Part shown: one piece after another, positions 18,882 to 28,715 of the stretch
How positions within the stretch are numbered: position 1 is the first letter of the stretch
Layout of the letters: the number at the start of each line of letters is the position of its first letter
Assembly: GCA_042091275.1 (NCBI GenBank)
Contig: JBELHR010000010.1
Span: 1 to 64,000 of the forward strand
Direction: 5' to 3'
Length of the DNA stretch: 64,000 nt
Source: JBELHR01 sp042091275
GTDB lineage: Bacteria; Bacteroidota; Bacteroidia; Flavobacteriales; Flavobacteriaceae
Notes under the pieces: generated by a model
What the model saw: the letters and a program-made list of their open reading frames with translations, nothing else
Database searches by the model: none
Told to the model about the DNA's origin: nothing
Position numbers and translations under genes: made by a program

Positions 18882-19283
18882 CTATTCGAGAAACAGGTAG
18901 GGGTCATTTTGAGGTATAAATTTACAGGAATCTGTCTTACCAAACCATTTATATCTGTTTTTAGCGACATAATCATAGAGTTTATCTTTGAGGCTCCTAG
19001 GAAGAATAAAAAAGACAAATAAAGGATAGGTAAGGGGTATCTTATACATAATCTGCTCGACCGCCTTTGATTTATAGAGTAAGTTCTCATTTTTCCAAAG
19101 TGCTAAGGAATCAAATTCAAAAGTTTTTTGATTTAGCTGTAACAATATTCTTTTCGAAGCGTCTGATTCTATAGAAGTGAAGTGGAAAGAGTTTTTTAAG
19201 CTATATTTTAGAATAAAATGCACCGCTCGATTACAGAGTAAACAGCTGCTGTCAAAAACTATTATTTCACGCTCTTTTTTCAT
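18882..19283 (-). CDS. DCC-family thiol-disulfide oxidoreductase (DUF393)
   Basis: 133-aa protein of the DCC family: FDSSCLLCNRAVHFIL carries the CxxC of the redox site near residues 14-17, and YDYVAKNRYKWFGK is the C-terminal signature. A hydrophobic segment (IPLTYPLFVFFILP) may dock to membrane. Substrates of the family are unknown. 35 bp upstream of the barrel gene on the same strand, so possibly co-transcribed. Start ATG 19283 gives MKKEREIIVFDSSC. Confidence 0.88.
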   Translation of the reverse strand: MKKEREIIVFDSSCLLCNRAVHFILKYSLKNSFHFTSIESDASKRILLQLNQKTFEFDSLALWKNENLLYKSKAVEQIMYKIPLTYPLFVFFILPRSLKDKLYDYVAKNRYKWFGKTDSCKFIPQNDPYLFLE

Positions 19284-19406
19284 GTTTTAAGGTTTTATAA
19301 ATTTAACGAAACCTTGTGATATAGCCAAGAGTAATAGGGTTTTAACATAAGATTAATAAAGAAACGAATTGGTATAACTAATTTTATTACCAAAAATTAA
19401 ATTCAA

Positions 19407-20111
19407 ATGATTAGGATAGAAAATTTACATAAATCGTATCCCATCGGAAAAGATAAACTACACGTCTTGAAAGGTATTAATTTACATATAAAAGAAGGTG
19501 AGTTTGTGGCAATTATGGGATCCTCTGGTTCGGGAAAATCAACATTGTTGAATATCGTAGGTCTTTTGGATTCTCATGATGAAGGAGAGTACTTTCTCAA
19601 TGGATTAAAAATCGAAAAATTAAATGAAAAAAAGGCAGCTAACCTAAGAAACAAGTTTTTGGGGTTTGTCTTTCAATCTTTTAATCTTATTTCCTATAAA
19701 ACGGCTTTAGAAAATGTTGCTTTACCACTTTACTATTCTGGTTTAGGAAGAAAGGAACGTACCGAAAGGGCTCTTTTATATTTAGAAAAGGTGGGATTAA
19801 AAGATTGGGCACATCACTTACCTAATGAGTTATCAGGAGGTCAAAAGCAGCGTGTTGCTATTGCTAGAGCTTTGGTTACAAAACCTAAGGTTGTCCTTGC
19901 TGATGAGCCTACTGGAGCTTTGGATTCTACGACCACAGATTCTGTTATGGAGCTATTAAAGGAGATTAACGACGAAGGTATGACCGTTTTTGTTATTACT
20001 CACGAAGAGGAAGTAGCAGAGCAGACCAAGAGAATCGTTCGCCTCAAGGATGGACAAATAACATCAGATGAATTGACGAAACAATCTAACAAAGTACACC
20101 AAAATGTTTGA
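19407..20111 (+). CDS. ABC transporter ATP-binding protein, MacB/LolD type
   Basis: 234-aa ATPase powering the two permeases that follow. Walker A GSSGSGKST, Q-loop FVFQSFNLI, signature LSGGQKQRVAIARAL, Walker B VVLADEPTGALDS and H-loop VITHE are all intact. It belongs to the subgroup whose permeases are mechanotransmission (FtsX-like) proteins rather than importers. It overlaps the first permease by 8 bp, so translation is coupled. First gene of a four-gene exporter operon. Confidence 0.95.
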   Translation: MIRIENLHKSYPIGKDKLHVLKGINLHIKEGEFVAIMGSSGSGKSTLLNIVGLLDSHDEGEYFLNGLKIEKLNEKKAANLRNKFLGFVFQSFNLISYKTALENVALPLYYSGLGRKERTERALLYLEKVGLKDWAHHLPNELSGGQKQRVAIARALVTKPKVVLADEPTGALDSTTTDSVMELLKEINDEGMTVFVITHEEEVAEQTKRIVRLKDGQITSDELTKQSNKVHQNV

Positions 20112-21336
20112 TATCGATCGCTGGAGAGAAATATTTCAGAGCATTTCCAAGAATAAGCTAAGATCTTTTATGTCCGGCTTTACAGTTGCCTTTGCTATTA
20201 TTTTGTTTACTCTATTATTTGGAATCGTAAATGGTTTGAGCAACTCCTTTGAAGATGTTTTTGCAGATGATGCTCAAAATGCAGTTTTTGTAAGAACTTT
20301 CAAGACATCAAAACCTTACAGAGGCTATAAGGCGGGTAGAAGGATCTATCTAAAAAACAAGGATATTGACTTTTTACAAGAAAACTTTTCTGATAAAATT
20401 GACTTTTTAACTCCTAGGATATATAAAAACTTTAATATTTCAAGAGGAGCGGAGAATGACAATTATTCGGTGGTTGGTGTGTTTCCCTCTCATCAAACTT
20501 TAGAGAGAACTGTGATGATTGCTGGTCGCTATCTCAATAATAATGACTTAAATAACGTTTCCAAACACATTGTTATCGGGGATAAATTAAAAGAGGATTT
20601 ATTTGAGCCCGGACAAAAGGCAGTTGGACAATATTTAAACGTAGGAGGTCTGGCATATAAAGTGGTAGGAGTTTTTACGGATGAAGGTAATGATCGAGAG
20701 AGAAGAAAGGCATTTATACCTTCTACAACAGCTCAAAAAGTATATGGTAATACCGATGTTGTAAATGAGATAAATCTCGGTTATAATAAATCCTTGTCCT
20801 TAAGTCAGGCAGTCGCGTTTGGAAATAAGGTAGAGAGAACACTCAAGGATCGTTTAAATATTGACCCGGATGATCAAAACGCCTTATTCGTTAATAATAG
20901 AGCAGAGGCCAATCAAAATATTAATACACTAACAAGTAGTTTGTATTTTATTGTCCTTTTTATTGGAATTGGGACTCTAATCGCAGGTATAATTGGCATC
21001 TCTAATATTATGATATTTGTAGTTAAAGAGAGGACCAAAGAGCTTGGAATTCGAAAAGCTTTAGGAGCAAGCCCAAATTCTATCAAAATGATGGTGATTC
21101 AGGAATCTGTATTTATTACTGCTCTTGCCGGTTATGTCGGTCTTCTTATTGGAGAATGGATCTTATCAAATATAGGTGACAGTCTAGAAGATTATTTTAT
21201 AAAAGATCCATCCGTATCAGCACCTATTGTAATAGGAGCGACCATAACACTCATCGTCTGTGGATCCATTGCTGGTTATATGCCAGCCAGTAGAGCAGCG
21301 AGAATCAAACCTATTGTAGCACTTAGAGCAGATTAA
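20104..21336 (+). CDS. ABC transporter permease 1, MacB/FtsX family
   Basis: 410-aa inner-membrane protein with the MacB layout: one N-terminal helix (residues about 20-45), a large periplasmic domain (about 50-280), then three helices. VKERTKELGIRKALGAS, the coupling segment before TM3, is typical, as is the C-terminal PASRAARIKPIVALRAD. Followed by a second, related permease 2 bp later. Substrate unknown; this type exports peptides, lipoproteins or small toxins, or acts mechanically on the envelope. Confidence 0.93.
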   Translation: MFDIDRWREIFQSISKNKLRSFMSGFTVAFAIILFTLLFGIVNGLSNSFEDVFADDAQNAVFVRTFKTSKPYRGYKAGRRIYLKNKDIDFLQENFSDKIDFLTPRIYKNFNISRGAENDNYSVVGVFPSHQTLERTVMIAGRYLNNNDLNNVSKHIVIGDKLKEDLFEPGQKAVGQYLNVGGLAYKVVGVFTDEGNDRERRKAFIPSTTAQKVYGNTDVVNEINLGYNKSLSLSQAVAFGNKVERTLKDRLNIDPDDQNALFVNNRAEANQNINTLTSSLYFIVLFIGIGTLIAGIIGISNIMIFVVKERTKELGIRKALGASPNSIKMMVIQESVFITALAGYVGLLIGEWILSNIGDSLEDYFIKDPSVSAPIVIGATITLIVCGSIAGYMPASRAARIKPIVALRAD

Positions 21337-21337
21337 T

Positions 21338-22579
21338 ATGAAATTTCTATTTGATAAAGATACATGGCAAGAAATTTTCGGTAGTATCGGAAAAAATAAG
21401 CTGAGAACAGGAATTACAGTTGTAGGAGTACTTTGGGGAATTTTCCTTCTGATGGTTCTATTGGGAGCTGCCCGTGGCCTGTCTAATAATTTTAAGAATC
21501 TATTCGGTAATTTTGCTACTAACAGTGTTTTTATGTGGTCACAGAGAACCTCTATGCCATTTAAAGGATTTCAAGAGGGACGAAGTATCCAAATGACTAC
21601 CCGGGATGTGGAAATCTTGCAGAGCGAATATCCAGGAATAAAACTTTTAGCTCCTAGAAGTCAATCTAGTGGAACTATTGTCAGAGGAGTTCAAACTGGA
21701 GACTTCTCGATTAGTGGGGATTATCCCATTTTGGATCAAGTCCAGAAAAAAGATCTTATTTACGGTAGATGGCTATCCGGAAATGATATCGAGGAAAATA
21801 CGAAAGTCACTGTTATTGCTGAGAATATATATACCCAATTATTTGAAAAGGGTGAATATCCAATTGGAGAATATATTAATATTAATGATATCTCATACAA
21901 AGTAGTTGGAGTCTATAAAGAGGGTGCGAACATAGATATTGACGGAGATTGCGCTTTTATTCCTTTTACTACTTTTCAAAAGGTATATAATAGAGGTAAT
22001 AAAATAAGTTGGATGGTAGTTACCGCTCATGACGATGTAGATATTGAACAACTAGAGCAAGATATTTATTTGACTTTGCGGAACCTACATGACGTTAATC
22101 CTGAGGACAAAAGAGCCTTTGGTGGTTTTAATCTTGGAAAAGAGATAGCCAAGCTCAACGGATTTTTACTAGGGATGCAGTTCCTTACTTGGTTCGTGGG
22201 TATAGCAACTTTAATTGCTGGTGTTATAGCAATTGGTAACATTTTGCTCATTACCGTTAAGGAACGAACAAAAGAAATTGGAATTCGACGTGCGTTGGGT
22301 GCAACTCCTTTTGAGATTAGACGTCAAATTGTATTAGAATCGGTCTTTTTAACGACCCTGTCCGGTAGTTTAGGTATCATATTTGGTGGATTAATTCTAA
22401 TGTTTATGGATGCCTATTTAGGCTCAGGAGATGATCCTACCTTATTGAACCCTACAGTAGATATACCAGTTGTAATGCTGGCCCTATTTATATTAATTTC
22501 ACTTGGTTCTTTGATCGGGATGATTCCCGCCCATCGCGCCACAATTGTTAAACCTATAGACGCTTTAAGAGAAGAATAA
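21338..22579 (+). CDS. ABC transporter permease 2, MacB/FtsX family
   Basis: 413-aa paralogue of the preceding gene, with the same four-helix layout and coupling motif (VKERTKEIGIRRALGATP) and C-terminus (PAHRATIVKPIDALREE). The two permeases are clearly diverged but similar enough to be an old duplication, so the transporter is probably a heterodimer rather than the MacB homodimer. The adaptor begins 11 bp downstream. Confidence 0.93.
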   Translation: MKFLFDKDTWQEIFGSIGKNKLRTGITVVGVLWGIFLLMVLLGAARGLSNNFKNLFGNFATNSVFMWSQRTSMPFKGFQEGRSIQMTTRDVEILQSEYPGIKLLAPRSQSSGTIVRGVQTGDFSISGDYPILDQVQKKDLIYGRWLSGNDIEENTKVTVIAENIYTQLFEKGEYPIGEYININDISYKVVGVYKEGANIDIDGDCAFIPFTTFQKVYNRGNKISWMVVTAHDDVDIEQLEQDIYLTLRNLHDVNPEDKRAFGGFNLGKEIAKLNGFLLGMQFLTWFVGIATLIAGVIAIGNILLITVKERTKEIGIRRALGATPFEIRRQIVLESVFLTTLSGSLGIIFGGLILMFMDAYLGSGDDPTLLNPTVDIPVVMLALFILISLGSLIGMIPAHRATIVKPIDALREE

Positions 22580-22590
22580 AAAAAAAAATC

Positions 22591-23703
22591 ATGAACAAAA
22601 CATCAAAAATTTTATTAAGTATCGTAGCAGTAGCTCTAGTATTAGTGCTTGTTTGGATCGGAAAAAAGAATAGTAAACCACCTATCGAGTTTACAACGGA
22701 AACAGCATTTACTTCAACTATTGTCAAAAAAGCGGTAGCAACAGGGAATGTAATTCCTTTGGAAGAAATCCAAGTAAAGCCTCAAATATCTGGAATCATT
22801 TCCAAGATCTTTGTGGAAGAAGGTGCAATGGTTGAAAAAGGAGATTTGATTGCTACTATACGTGTAGTTCCAAATGTAGCTTCTTTGAATTCTGCAAAGG
22901 GTAGAGTTAAAAATGCAGAATTGGAATACAAAAATGCAAAAATCATCAACGAAAGAAATACAAAACTCTTTAAACGTGGGGTTATTGCTCAACAAGAATT
23001 TCAAGACAGCGAATTGCGTTTTAATAGCTCTAAGACTAATTTAGAAAATGCCAAAAACGATCTTGAGATTATTGAAAAAGGATATTCTTCTGGAATGGGA
23101 GCTGCTGCCAATACAAACATCCGTGCAGAAATTGCTGGAACAGTTCTTGAAATACCAGTGAAAAAGGGAAATCAAGTAATTGAGTCCAATACTTTTAATG
23201 ACGGTACTACTATAGCAGTTATTGCAGATTTGACGAGAATGATTTTTGAAGGTCAAGTAGACGAGTCGGAGGTAGGTAGACTTCTAAAGGGAAGTGTATT
23301 AGATGTGTCCTTGGGTGCAATTGACGAAAAGAAATTTCCTGCAACATTAAACTTTATTGCTCCTAAAGGAACAGAGCAAGGTGGAGCAGTTCAATTTAAA
23401 ATTAAGGCAGATGTGCAATTGGATAAAAACTTTTATGTGAGAGCGGGATATTCAGCCAATGCTGATATCGTGTTGGAAGAACGTGTAGATGTGATGTCTA
23501 TCAAGGAAGGTCTCTTGCGCTATGAGGACGAAGAGCCTTATGTAGAGGTTAGAATAGAAGACGGGACTTTTGAAAAACGTCCTTTGAAATTGGGATTGTC
23601 CGATGGAGTTAATATCGAGGTTTTAGACGGTATCTCTGCGGAGGATGAAATCAAAATATGGAATAAAGCTTCTCTTTCTAGCGAAGATCAAGCAAATAAA
23701 TAA
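22591..23703 (+). CDS. Membrane fusion (adaptor) protein, MacA/HlyD type
   Basis: 370-aa periplasmic adaptor anchored by one N-terminal helix (ILLSIVAVALVLVLVWIG). Lipoyl-like halves (VIPLEEIQVKPQISGIISKIFV and AEIAGTVLEIPVKKGNQVI) flank a coiled-coil hairpin at about residues 95-165 rich in Asn/Lys/Glu. It links the inner-membrane permeases to an outer-membrane channel; no tolC-like gene is in this operon, so the channel must be encoded elsewhere (one is at 58386 in this window). Ends 20 bp before a strong terminator. Confidence 0.93.
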   Translation: MNKTSKILLSIVAVALVLVLVWIGKKNSKPPIEFTTETAFTSTIVKKAVATGNVIPLEEIQVKPQISGIISKIFVEEGAMVEKGDLIATIRVVPNVASLNSAKGRVKNAELEYKNAKIINERNTKLFKRGVIAQQEFQDSELRFNSSKTNLENAKNDLEIIEKGYSSGMGAAANTNIRAEIAGTVLEIPVKKGNQVIESNTFNDGTTIAVIADLTRMIFEGQVDESEVGRLLKGSVLDVSLGAIDEKKFPATLNFIAPKGTEQGGAVQFKIKADVQLDKNFYVRAGYSANADIVLEERVDVMSIKEGLLRYEDEEPYVEVRIEDGTFEKRPLKLGLSDGVNIEVLDGISAEDEIKIWNKASLSSEDQANK

Positions 23704-23722
23704 TAAGTACCAAACCAAAATC

Positions 23723-23756
23723 AAAAAAGGCATTTCCCCCGGGAAATGCCTTTTTT
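23723..23756. terminator. Bidirectional intrinsic terminator
   Basis: 16-bp perfect stem AAAAAAGGCATTTCCC / GGGAAATGCCTTTTTT with a 2-base centre CC. T-rich on both sides, so it can serve the exporter operon (plus) and purL (minus, stop at 23777). Confidence 0.9.
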
Positions 23757-23776
23757 ATTTGTTCTAAAATTTTTTC

Positions 23777-26700
23777 TTAAGAATAATTTTCAATCCACTC
23801 TTTTGCATTGACAAAAGCAGTCAACCAAGGACTGACCTCATCCTGACGGTCTGGATAATTGGCCCAGTTCCAAGGATAAGTACTTCTTTCTATATGTGGC
23901 ATCATAGCCAAATGTCTTCCGTCTTTTGAACAGACCATTGCTGCGTTGTGATCAGAACCATTTGGATTGCTAGGATAAGCATCATAAGAATAAGTCGCTG
24001 CAATCTCGTAGTTGTCTGCGGATTTGGACATTTCAAATTTCCCTTCTCCATGAGATATCCAAACCCCAAGTTCAGCACCCTCTAAGGAGGAGAGCATCAC
24101 CGAATTGTTTTTTTGAATATTTACGGAAGTAAATGCCGATTCGTGTTTTTGAGAATTGTTATGTCTCATTTTTGGATGAACATCCATCTCAGGGTAGATC
24201 AAATCTAACTCCATAAACAACTGACAACCATTACATATTCCAACCGATAAGGTGTCTTTTCTCTTAAAAAAGTTTAAAAGAGCCTTACGCGCTTTTTCAT
24301 TGTATTTAAATGCACCTGCCCATCCCTTGGCAGAACCTAATACATCTGAGTTAGAGAATCCACCAACAGCTCCTAAAAACTGAATGTCTTCCAGATTCTC
24401 TCTCCCTGAAATCAGATCTGTCATGTGAATATCTTTTACTTCAAATCCCGCATTGTAAAGTGCATTGGCAAGTTCTCGTTCTGAATTGGATCCTTTTTCG
24501 CGAATTACTGCTGCAAGTGGCTTTTTAGCATCCTTGTTCAAGTTTGGAAGTAAACCGGTAAAATCTTTTGGGAATTTAAATTCTAAACCTTGATTCTTAT
24601 AGTTTTTAAATCGTTCATCAGCCAATCCGTTTGCAGTTTGTTTACGATCTAAAAGCAAAGAAGTTTCATACCAAACATCTCTTAGGCTCGCTATATCAAA
24701 TTGCTTGATGCTGCCTTTAAACTCGACTTGTAAACTTCCAGAGTCATTTACCGAACCAATTTTATGAGCGCTAACTCCTGCAGAGGCGAAGGATTCTATT
24801 ATTCCGTCCTTAGGAGCTTGGAAAATAAGACCATTATTCTCGGCAAATAGAACCTCTGTCAAACTATTGTCCGCAAAAAAGCTCAGATCTACAGATGCTC
24901 CAATATTTGGGTTTGCGAAACAAAGTTCTAATAGACTTGTCACAAGACCACCGGAGGCAACGTCGTGTCCAGCGTAAATAAAATCTTTTTTGATTAAGGA
25001 TTGCAGGGTATTAAATGCAGATTTTACAGCTTGGGCATCCGCTATACCAGGAACTTCCTCTCCAATTTTATTGAGAACTTGAGCTAGTGAAGATCCTCCG
25101 AGAACTGCTTTGTTTCCGCTTAAGTTGATATAGTATATAGAAGTGTTTTCCTTTACTACAAAATTAGGCTCAACTACTTTATTTATGTCAGAACAATGTC
25201 CTGCAGCGGATATAATCACAGTACCTGGAGACAAAACTTGCTTGTCCGGATACTTTTGTTTCATCGAAAGAGAATCTTTTCCTGTAGGAACATTGATTCC
25301 CAAAGCAATAGAGTAGTCAGAAACGGACTTTACCGCTTTGTACAATCTCGCATCTTCTCCCTCGTTATTACAAGGCCACATCCAGTTCGCTGAAAGAGAT
25401 ACGGATTTTAATTGAGCATCTAAAGGAGCCCAAACCATATTGGTTAAAGCTTCTGTGATTGCCATTTTAGCACCTTCGCTTTCATCGATAAGAGAGGCAA
25501 TCGGCGCATGTCCTATTCCCGTTGCTATACCTTCTTTTCCTTTATAATCTATAGCCATTACTCCGACATTGTTCAAAGGAAGTTGGAAAGCACCAGTAGT
25601 TTGCTGCTTAGCGACTAATCCTCCTACACAGCGATCTACTTTATTTGTCAACCAATCTTTACAAGCTACTGCCTCCAAGCGCAAAACGCTATTTAAGTAA
25701 GTGTCTATTTGATTATCTTCTGTTTGCAAAGAACTATAATCCGGTGTAACGGTCTTGTCGTTCATAACGGTTTGAGGAGAACTACCAAAGAGGTCTTCCA
25801 TACCCAAATCCATAGGTTTTTCTTTTGTTGTTTTGGATTCAAAAGTAAAACGGTTATCCGATCTTACTTCACCAACTTTATAAATAGGTGCCCGCTCTCG
25901 CTCGGCAACCTTAGCCAAAAAGGCATAATCTTCATCTTTGAGAACCAATCCCATTCTCTCTTGAGATTCGTTACCAATCAATTCTTTGGCAGATAGGGTA
26001 GGGTCTCCAACAGGTAATTTATCCAAATCGATAAGTCCACCTGTTTCCTCAACCAATTCCGAAAGACAATTTAAATGTCCTCCAGCACCGTGATCGTGTA
26101 TAGAAACAATAGGATTTTTTCCTTGTTCTACCATGGCGCGAATTGCATTGGCGACTCTCTTTTGCATTTCTGGATTAGAACGCTGTACTGCGTTTAATTC
26201 GATAGCATTTGACATTTCTCCAGTGTCCGCAGAAGAAACTGCTGCACCACCCATTCCAATTCTGTAATTATCTCCTCCCATGATGACAATAGCATCACCG
26301 GTCTCTGGCTCATCTTTGAGAGCTTCTTGTTCTATCCCGTAACCAATTCCACCGGCTTGCATGATTACTTTATCAAATCCTAGTAGTTTTGCATCTTCTT
26401 TGTGCTCAAAGGTCAAAACAGAACCTGTAATCAAGGGCTGACCAAATTTATTTCCAAAATCGGAAGCTCCATTAGAAGCCTTGATCAATATATCCATAGG
26501 GGTTTGATAGAGCCACTCTCTTTCGTCAAAAGCTTTTTCCCACGGTCTGTTTTCCGCCAGTCTTGAGTAAGAAGTCATGTAAACTGCTGTACCTGCTAAG
26601 GGTAAAGAACCTTTACCTCCAGCTAACCTATCTCTAATCTCTCCTCCAGAACCAGTAGCAGCACCGTTAAAAGGCTCTACAGTGGTTGGGAAATTATGGG

Positions 26701-27439
26701 TTTCCGCTTTTAGAGAAATCACGGAATCTACCTCCTTGGTATCATAAAAATCCGCTTTATCTGCTGATTTTGGGGCAAATTGCGTCATTTTTGGACCTTT
26801 TAAAAAGGCCACATTATCTTTATAGGCAGAAACAATAGTATTCGGGTTTTCTGCTGCAGTTTTCTTGATTAATTTAAATAGAGAAGTTGGCATAGTTTCC
26901 CCATCGATAACGAAACTTCCGTTAAAAATCTTATGTCTACAATGCTCCGAATTGATTTGAGAAAATCCAAAAACCTCAGAATCCGTAAGATTTCTTCCAA
27001 TTTTGACAGCGAGTTCCTTTAAATAATCGATTTCTTCGCTGCTCAAAGCCAAACCTTCTCTCTCGTTAAAACCTGCGATATCTTCAATATCTAAAACCTT
27101 TTCAGGAAGAATATCTACCTGAAAGACCTCTTGATTTAGACCGTTAAATTTCATTTTGAGCATAGGATCAAAATCACTGAAACCCTCTTGAACTTCTGTA
27201 AATTCTTCTATTCTTAAAATTCCTGTAACCCCCATATTTTGGGTGATTTCCACGGCATTTGTACTCCACGGACTAACCATTTCTTTGCGGGGACCAATAA
27301 AGTTTCCAGCCAATACTTCAGACGAAACATATTTTGCTCCGGCAAATAACCATTCTAATTTGTCAATCGTTTCTGTACTTAAATCACTGTTGGTTTTAAG
27401 GGCAAAAACTTGCTTATCTCGCTGAAAAAAACGAATCAT
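23777..27439 (-). CDS. purL: Phosphoribosylformylglycinamidine synthase, large type
   Basis: 1220-aa single-chain enzyme converting FGAR, ATP and glutamine to FGAM in purine synthesis. Domains in order: linker and PurS-like N-terminus, two PurM-like synthase halves (FSQINSEHCRHKIFNG near 181-196, AETHNFPTTVEPFNGAATGSGG in pieces), and a C-terminal glutamine amidotransferase. The nucleophile Cys is in GICNGCQLF and the partner His-Glu in PHIERS. Monocistronic: terminator shared downstream, and a weak -7-like TAACTTCG lies at 27473-27480 on the minus strand. Confidence 0.98.
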   Translation of the reverse strand: MIRFFQRDKQVFALKTNSDLSTETIDKLEWLFAGAKYVSSEVLAGNFIGPRKEMVSPWSTNAVEITQNMGVTGILRIEEFTEVQEGFSDFDPMLKMKFNGLNQEVFQVDILPEKVLDIEDIAGFNEREGLALSSEEIDYLKELAVKIGRNLTDSEVFGFSQINSEHCRHKIFNGSFVIDGETMPTSLFKLIKKTAAENPNTIVSAYKDNVAFLKGPKMTQFAPKSADKADFYDTKEVDSVISLKAETHNFPTTVEPFNGAATGSGGEIRDRLAGGKGSLPLAGTAVYMTSYSRLAENRPWEKAFDEREWLYQTPMDILIKASNGASDFGNKFGQPLITGSVLTFEHKEDAKLLGFDKVIMQAGGIGYGIEQEALKDEPETGDAIVIMGGDNYRIGMGGAAVSSADTGEMSNAIELNAVQRSNPEMQKRVANAIRAMVEQGKNPIVSIHDHGAGGHLNCLSELVEETGGLIDLDKLPVGDPTLSAKELIGNESQERMGLVLKDEDYAFLAKVAERERAPIYKVGEVRSDNRFTFESKTTKEKPMDLGMEDLFGSSPQTVMNDKTVTPDYSSLQTEDNQIDTYLNSVLRLEAVACKDWLTNKVDRCVGGLVAKQQTTGAFQLPLNNVGVMAIDYKGKEGIATGIGHAPIASLIDESEGAKMAITEALTNMVWAPLDAQLKSVSLSANWMWPCNNEGEDARLYKAVKSVSDYSIALGINVPTGKDSLSMKQKYPDKQVLSPGTVIISAAGHCSDINKVVEPNFVVKENTSIYYINLSGNKAVLGGSSLAQVLNKIGEEVPGIADAQAVKSAFNTLQSLIKKDFIYAGHDVASGGLVTSLLELCFANPNIGASVDLSFFADNSLTEVLFAENNGLIFQAPKDGIIESFASAGVSAHKIGSVNDSGSLQVEFKGSIKQFDIASLRDVWYETSLLLDRKQTANGLADERFKNYKNQGLEFKFPKDFTGLLPNLNKDAKKPLAAVIREKGSNSERELANALYNAGFEVKDIHMTDLISGRENLEDIQFLGAVGGFSNSDVLGSAKGWAGAFKYNEKARKALLNFFKRKDTLSVGICNGCQLFMELDLIYPEMDVHPKMRHNNSQKHESAFTSVNIQKNNSVMLSSLEGAELGVWISHGEGKFEMSKSADNYEIAATYSYDAYPSNPNGSDHNAAMVCSKDGRHLAMMPHIERSTYPWNWANYPDRQDEVSPWLTAFVNAKEWIENYS

Positions 27440-27539
27440 TTTATAAAATTTTAAGGTCTCTATTTAACGCCCCGAAGTTACGAAAATTGTTTAGTTGAGC
27501 CACCTGAGATTTAAAATTTTACAAGAGGGATAAAATAGC

Positions 27540-27547
27540 TACTTTTG
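27540..27547 (+). promoter_or_regulatory. -7 box TACTTTTG, leaderless start
   Basis: TAnnTTTG ending 4 bp before the ATG at 27552. No matching TTG -33. Suggests transcription starts at or near the start codon. Confidence 0.5.
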
Positions 27548-27551
27548 CCCC

Positions 27552-28715
27552 ATGGATGTATACCGACAAATTGTTCAAAAATGGGCAGAATACTTTGAGT
27601 CAAATAACTTTGTGAAATTGACGTTGAGTAAGCCGATTAGTAAATCTTCTGCGCTCAAGAATGTATATATAAGAAAAACCCAAATCAAGGGAGAGACCAG
27701 TCTGCAATGGACCTTTCGTTACAAGACTCAAGACATCACAAAGAATTACAATTGGGAGGAGTCTGTGGAACAGCTAACTTCTCTTTTAGAGGAACAATTT
27801 AGGGCGGTTAGTTTATTTTCTCTAGAAGAAGACGCTCAATTTTTAATTTCTAAAAAAGGTAAATTGAGTAGTAGAACAGCTGCGCCTACTTTTAAAGAAA
27901 TTCCACCTGAGGTAAACGATCGTCAAAAAGAAAAGAGACTGAGCCTAGACAAGCCTTTTTTATTCCATCTGGGAATTACGGATGAGATGGGTAATTTGAT
28001 TCCTAAAATGGCGGACAAATATCGTCAAATAAATAAATATTTGGAGATCGTTGAAGGCCTATTGGGGCAGGCAAATCTCTCCGAGAAGTCCAATGTGGTC
28101 GATATGGGATCTGGCAAGGGATACCTGACTTTTGCGCTTTACGATTACTTGGTCAATACCTGTGAGATGGATATAGAAATGTTCGGTGTCGAGTTGCGCG
28201 AAGAGTTGGTTGATTTTTGTAATGATGTTGCTCAGAAATGCGATTTTGATAACTTGAGTTTTGTCGCAGAGCGCATTGAAAATTTTGAATTGGAGAAAAT
28301 TGATATTTTAATTGCCTTGCACGCTTGTGATACGGCTACTGACGATGCTTTATTTAAAGCAATTCAGGCAAAGTCCTCTTTGATTATTTGTGCTCCTTGC
28401 TGTCACAAACAATTGCGTCAACAAGTAAAAGGAGTGGAGCAAGAGGATCCACTTTTGAAATTTGGGATTTTCAAGGAACGCACTTTTGAAATGTTAACCG
28501 ATACGATTCGTGCTATCCTGCTGGAGAAGGAGCAATACAAAACCAAAATTTTTGAGTTTGTTTCCAACGAGCATACGAGAAAAAATATAATGATGGTAGG
28601 GGTAAAGACTAGGAAAAAAGCAAACCTACAAGCCTTAGAAGAAAAGCTGAGCTCCCTAAAGGATCACTACCAATTGGCATATCACTATCTAGAGAAAAAG
28701 ATTCAAGAGCGTTAA
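27552..28715 (+). CDS. SAM-dependent methyltransferase, METTL25/RRNAD1-like
   Basis: 387-aa protein with a class I methyltransferase domain in the C-terminal half: motif I VVDMGSGKGYLTF, an acidic ALHACDTATDDAL (motif IV-like) and the double-cysteine CAPCCHKQLRQQ, which recalls PF13679-type methyltransferases. The N-terminal ~150 residues (WTFRYKTQDITKNYNW) may bind nucleic acid or target. Target unknown. A second in-frame ATG two codons later is possible. Convergent and overlapping with the epimerase gene by 4 bp. Confidence 0.8.
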   Translation: MDVYRQIVQKWAEYFESNNFVKLTLSKPISKSSALKNVYIRKTQIKGETSLQWTFRYKTQDITKNYNWEESVEQLTSLLEEQFRAVSLFSLEEDAQFLISKKGKLSSRTAAPTFKEIPPEVNDRQKEKRLSLDKPFLFHLGITDEMGNLIPKMADKYRQINKYLEIVEGLLGQANLSEKSNVVDMGSGKGYLTFALYDYLVNTCEMDIEMFGVELREELVDFCNDVAQKCDFDNLSFVAERIENFELEKIDILIALHACDTATDDALFKAIQAKSSLIICAPCCHKQLRQQVKGVEQEDPLLKFGIFKERTFEMLTDTIRAILLEKEQYKTKIFEFVSNEHTRKNIMMVGVKTRKKANLQALEEKLSSLKDHYQLAYHYLEKKIQER

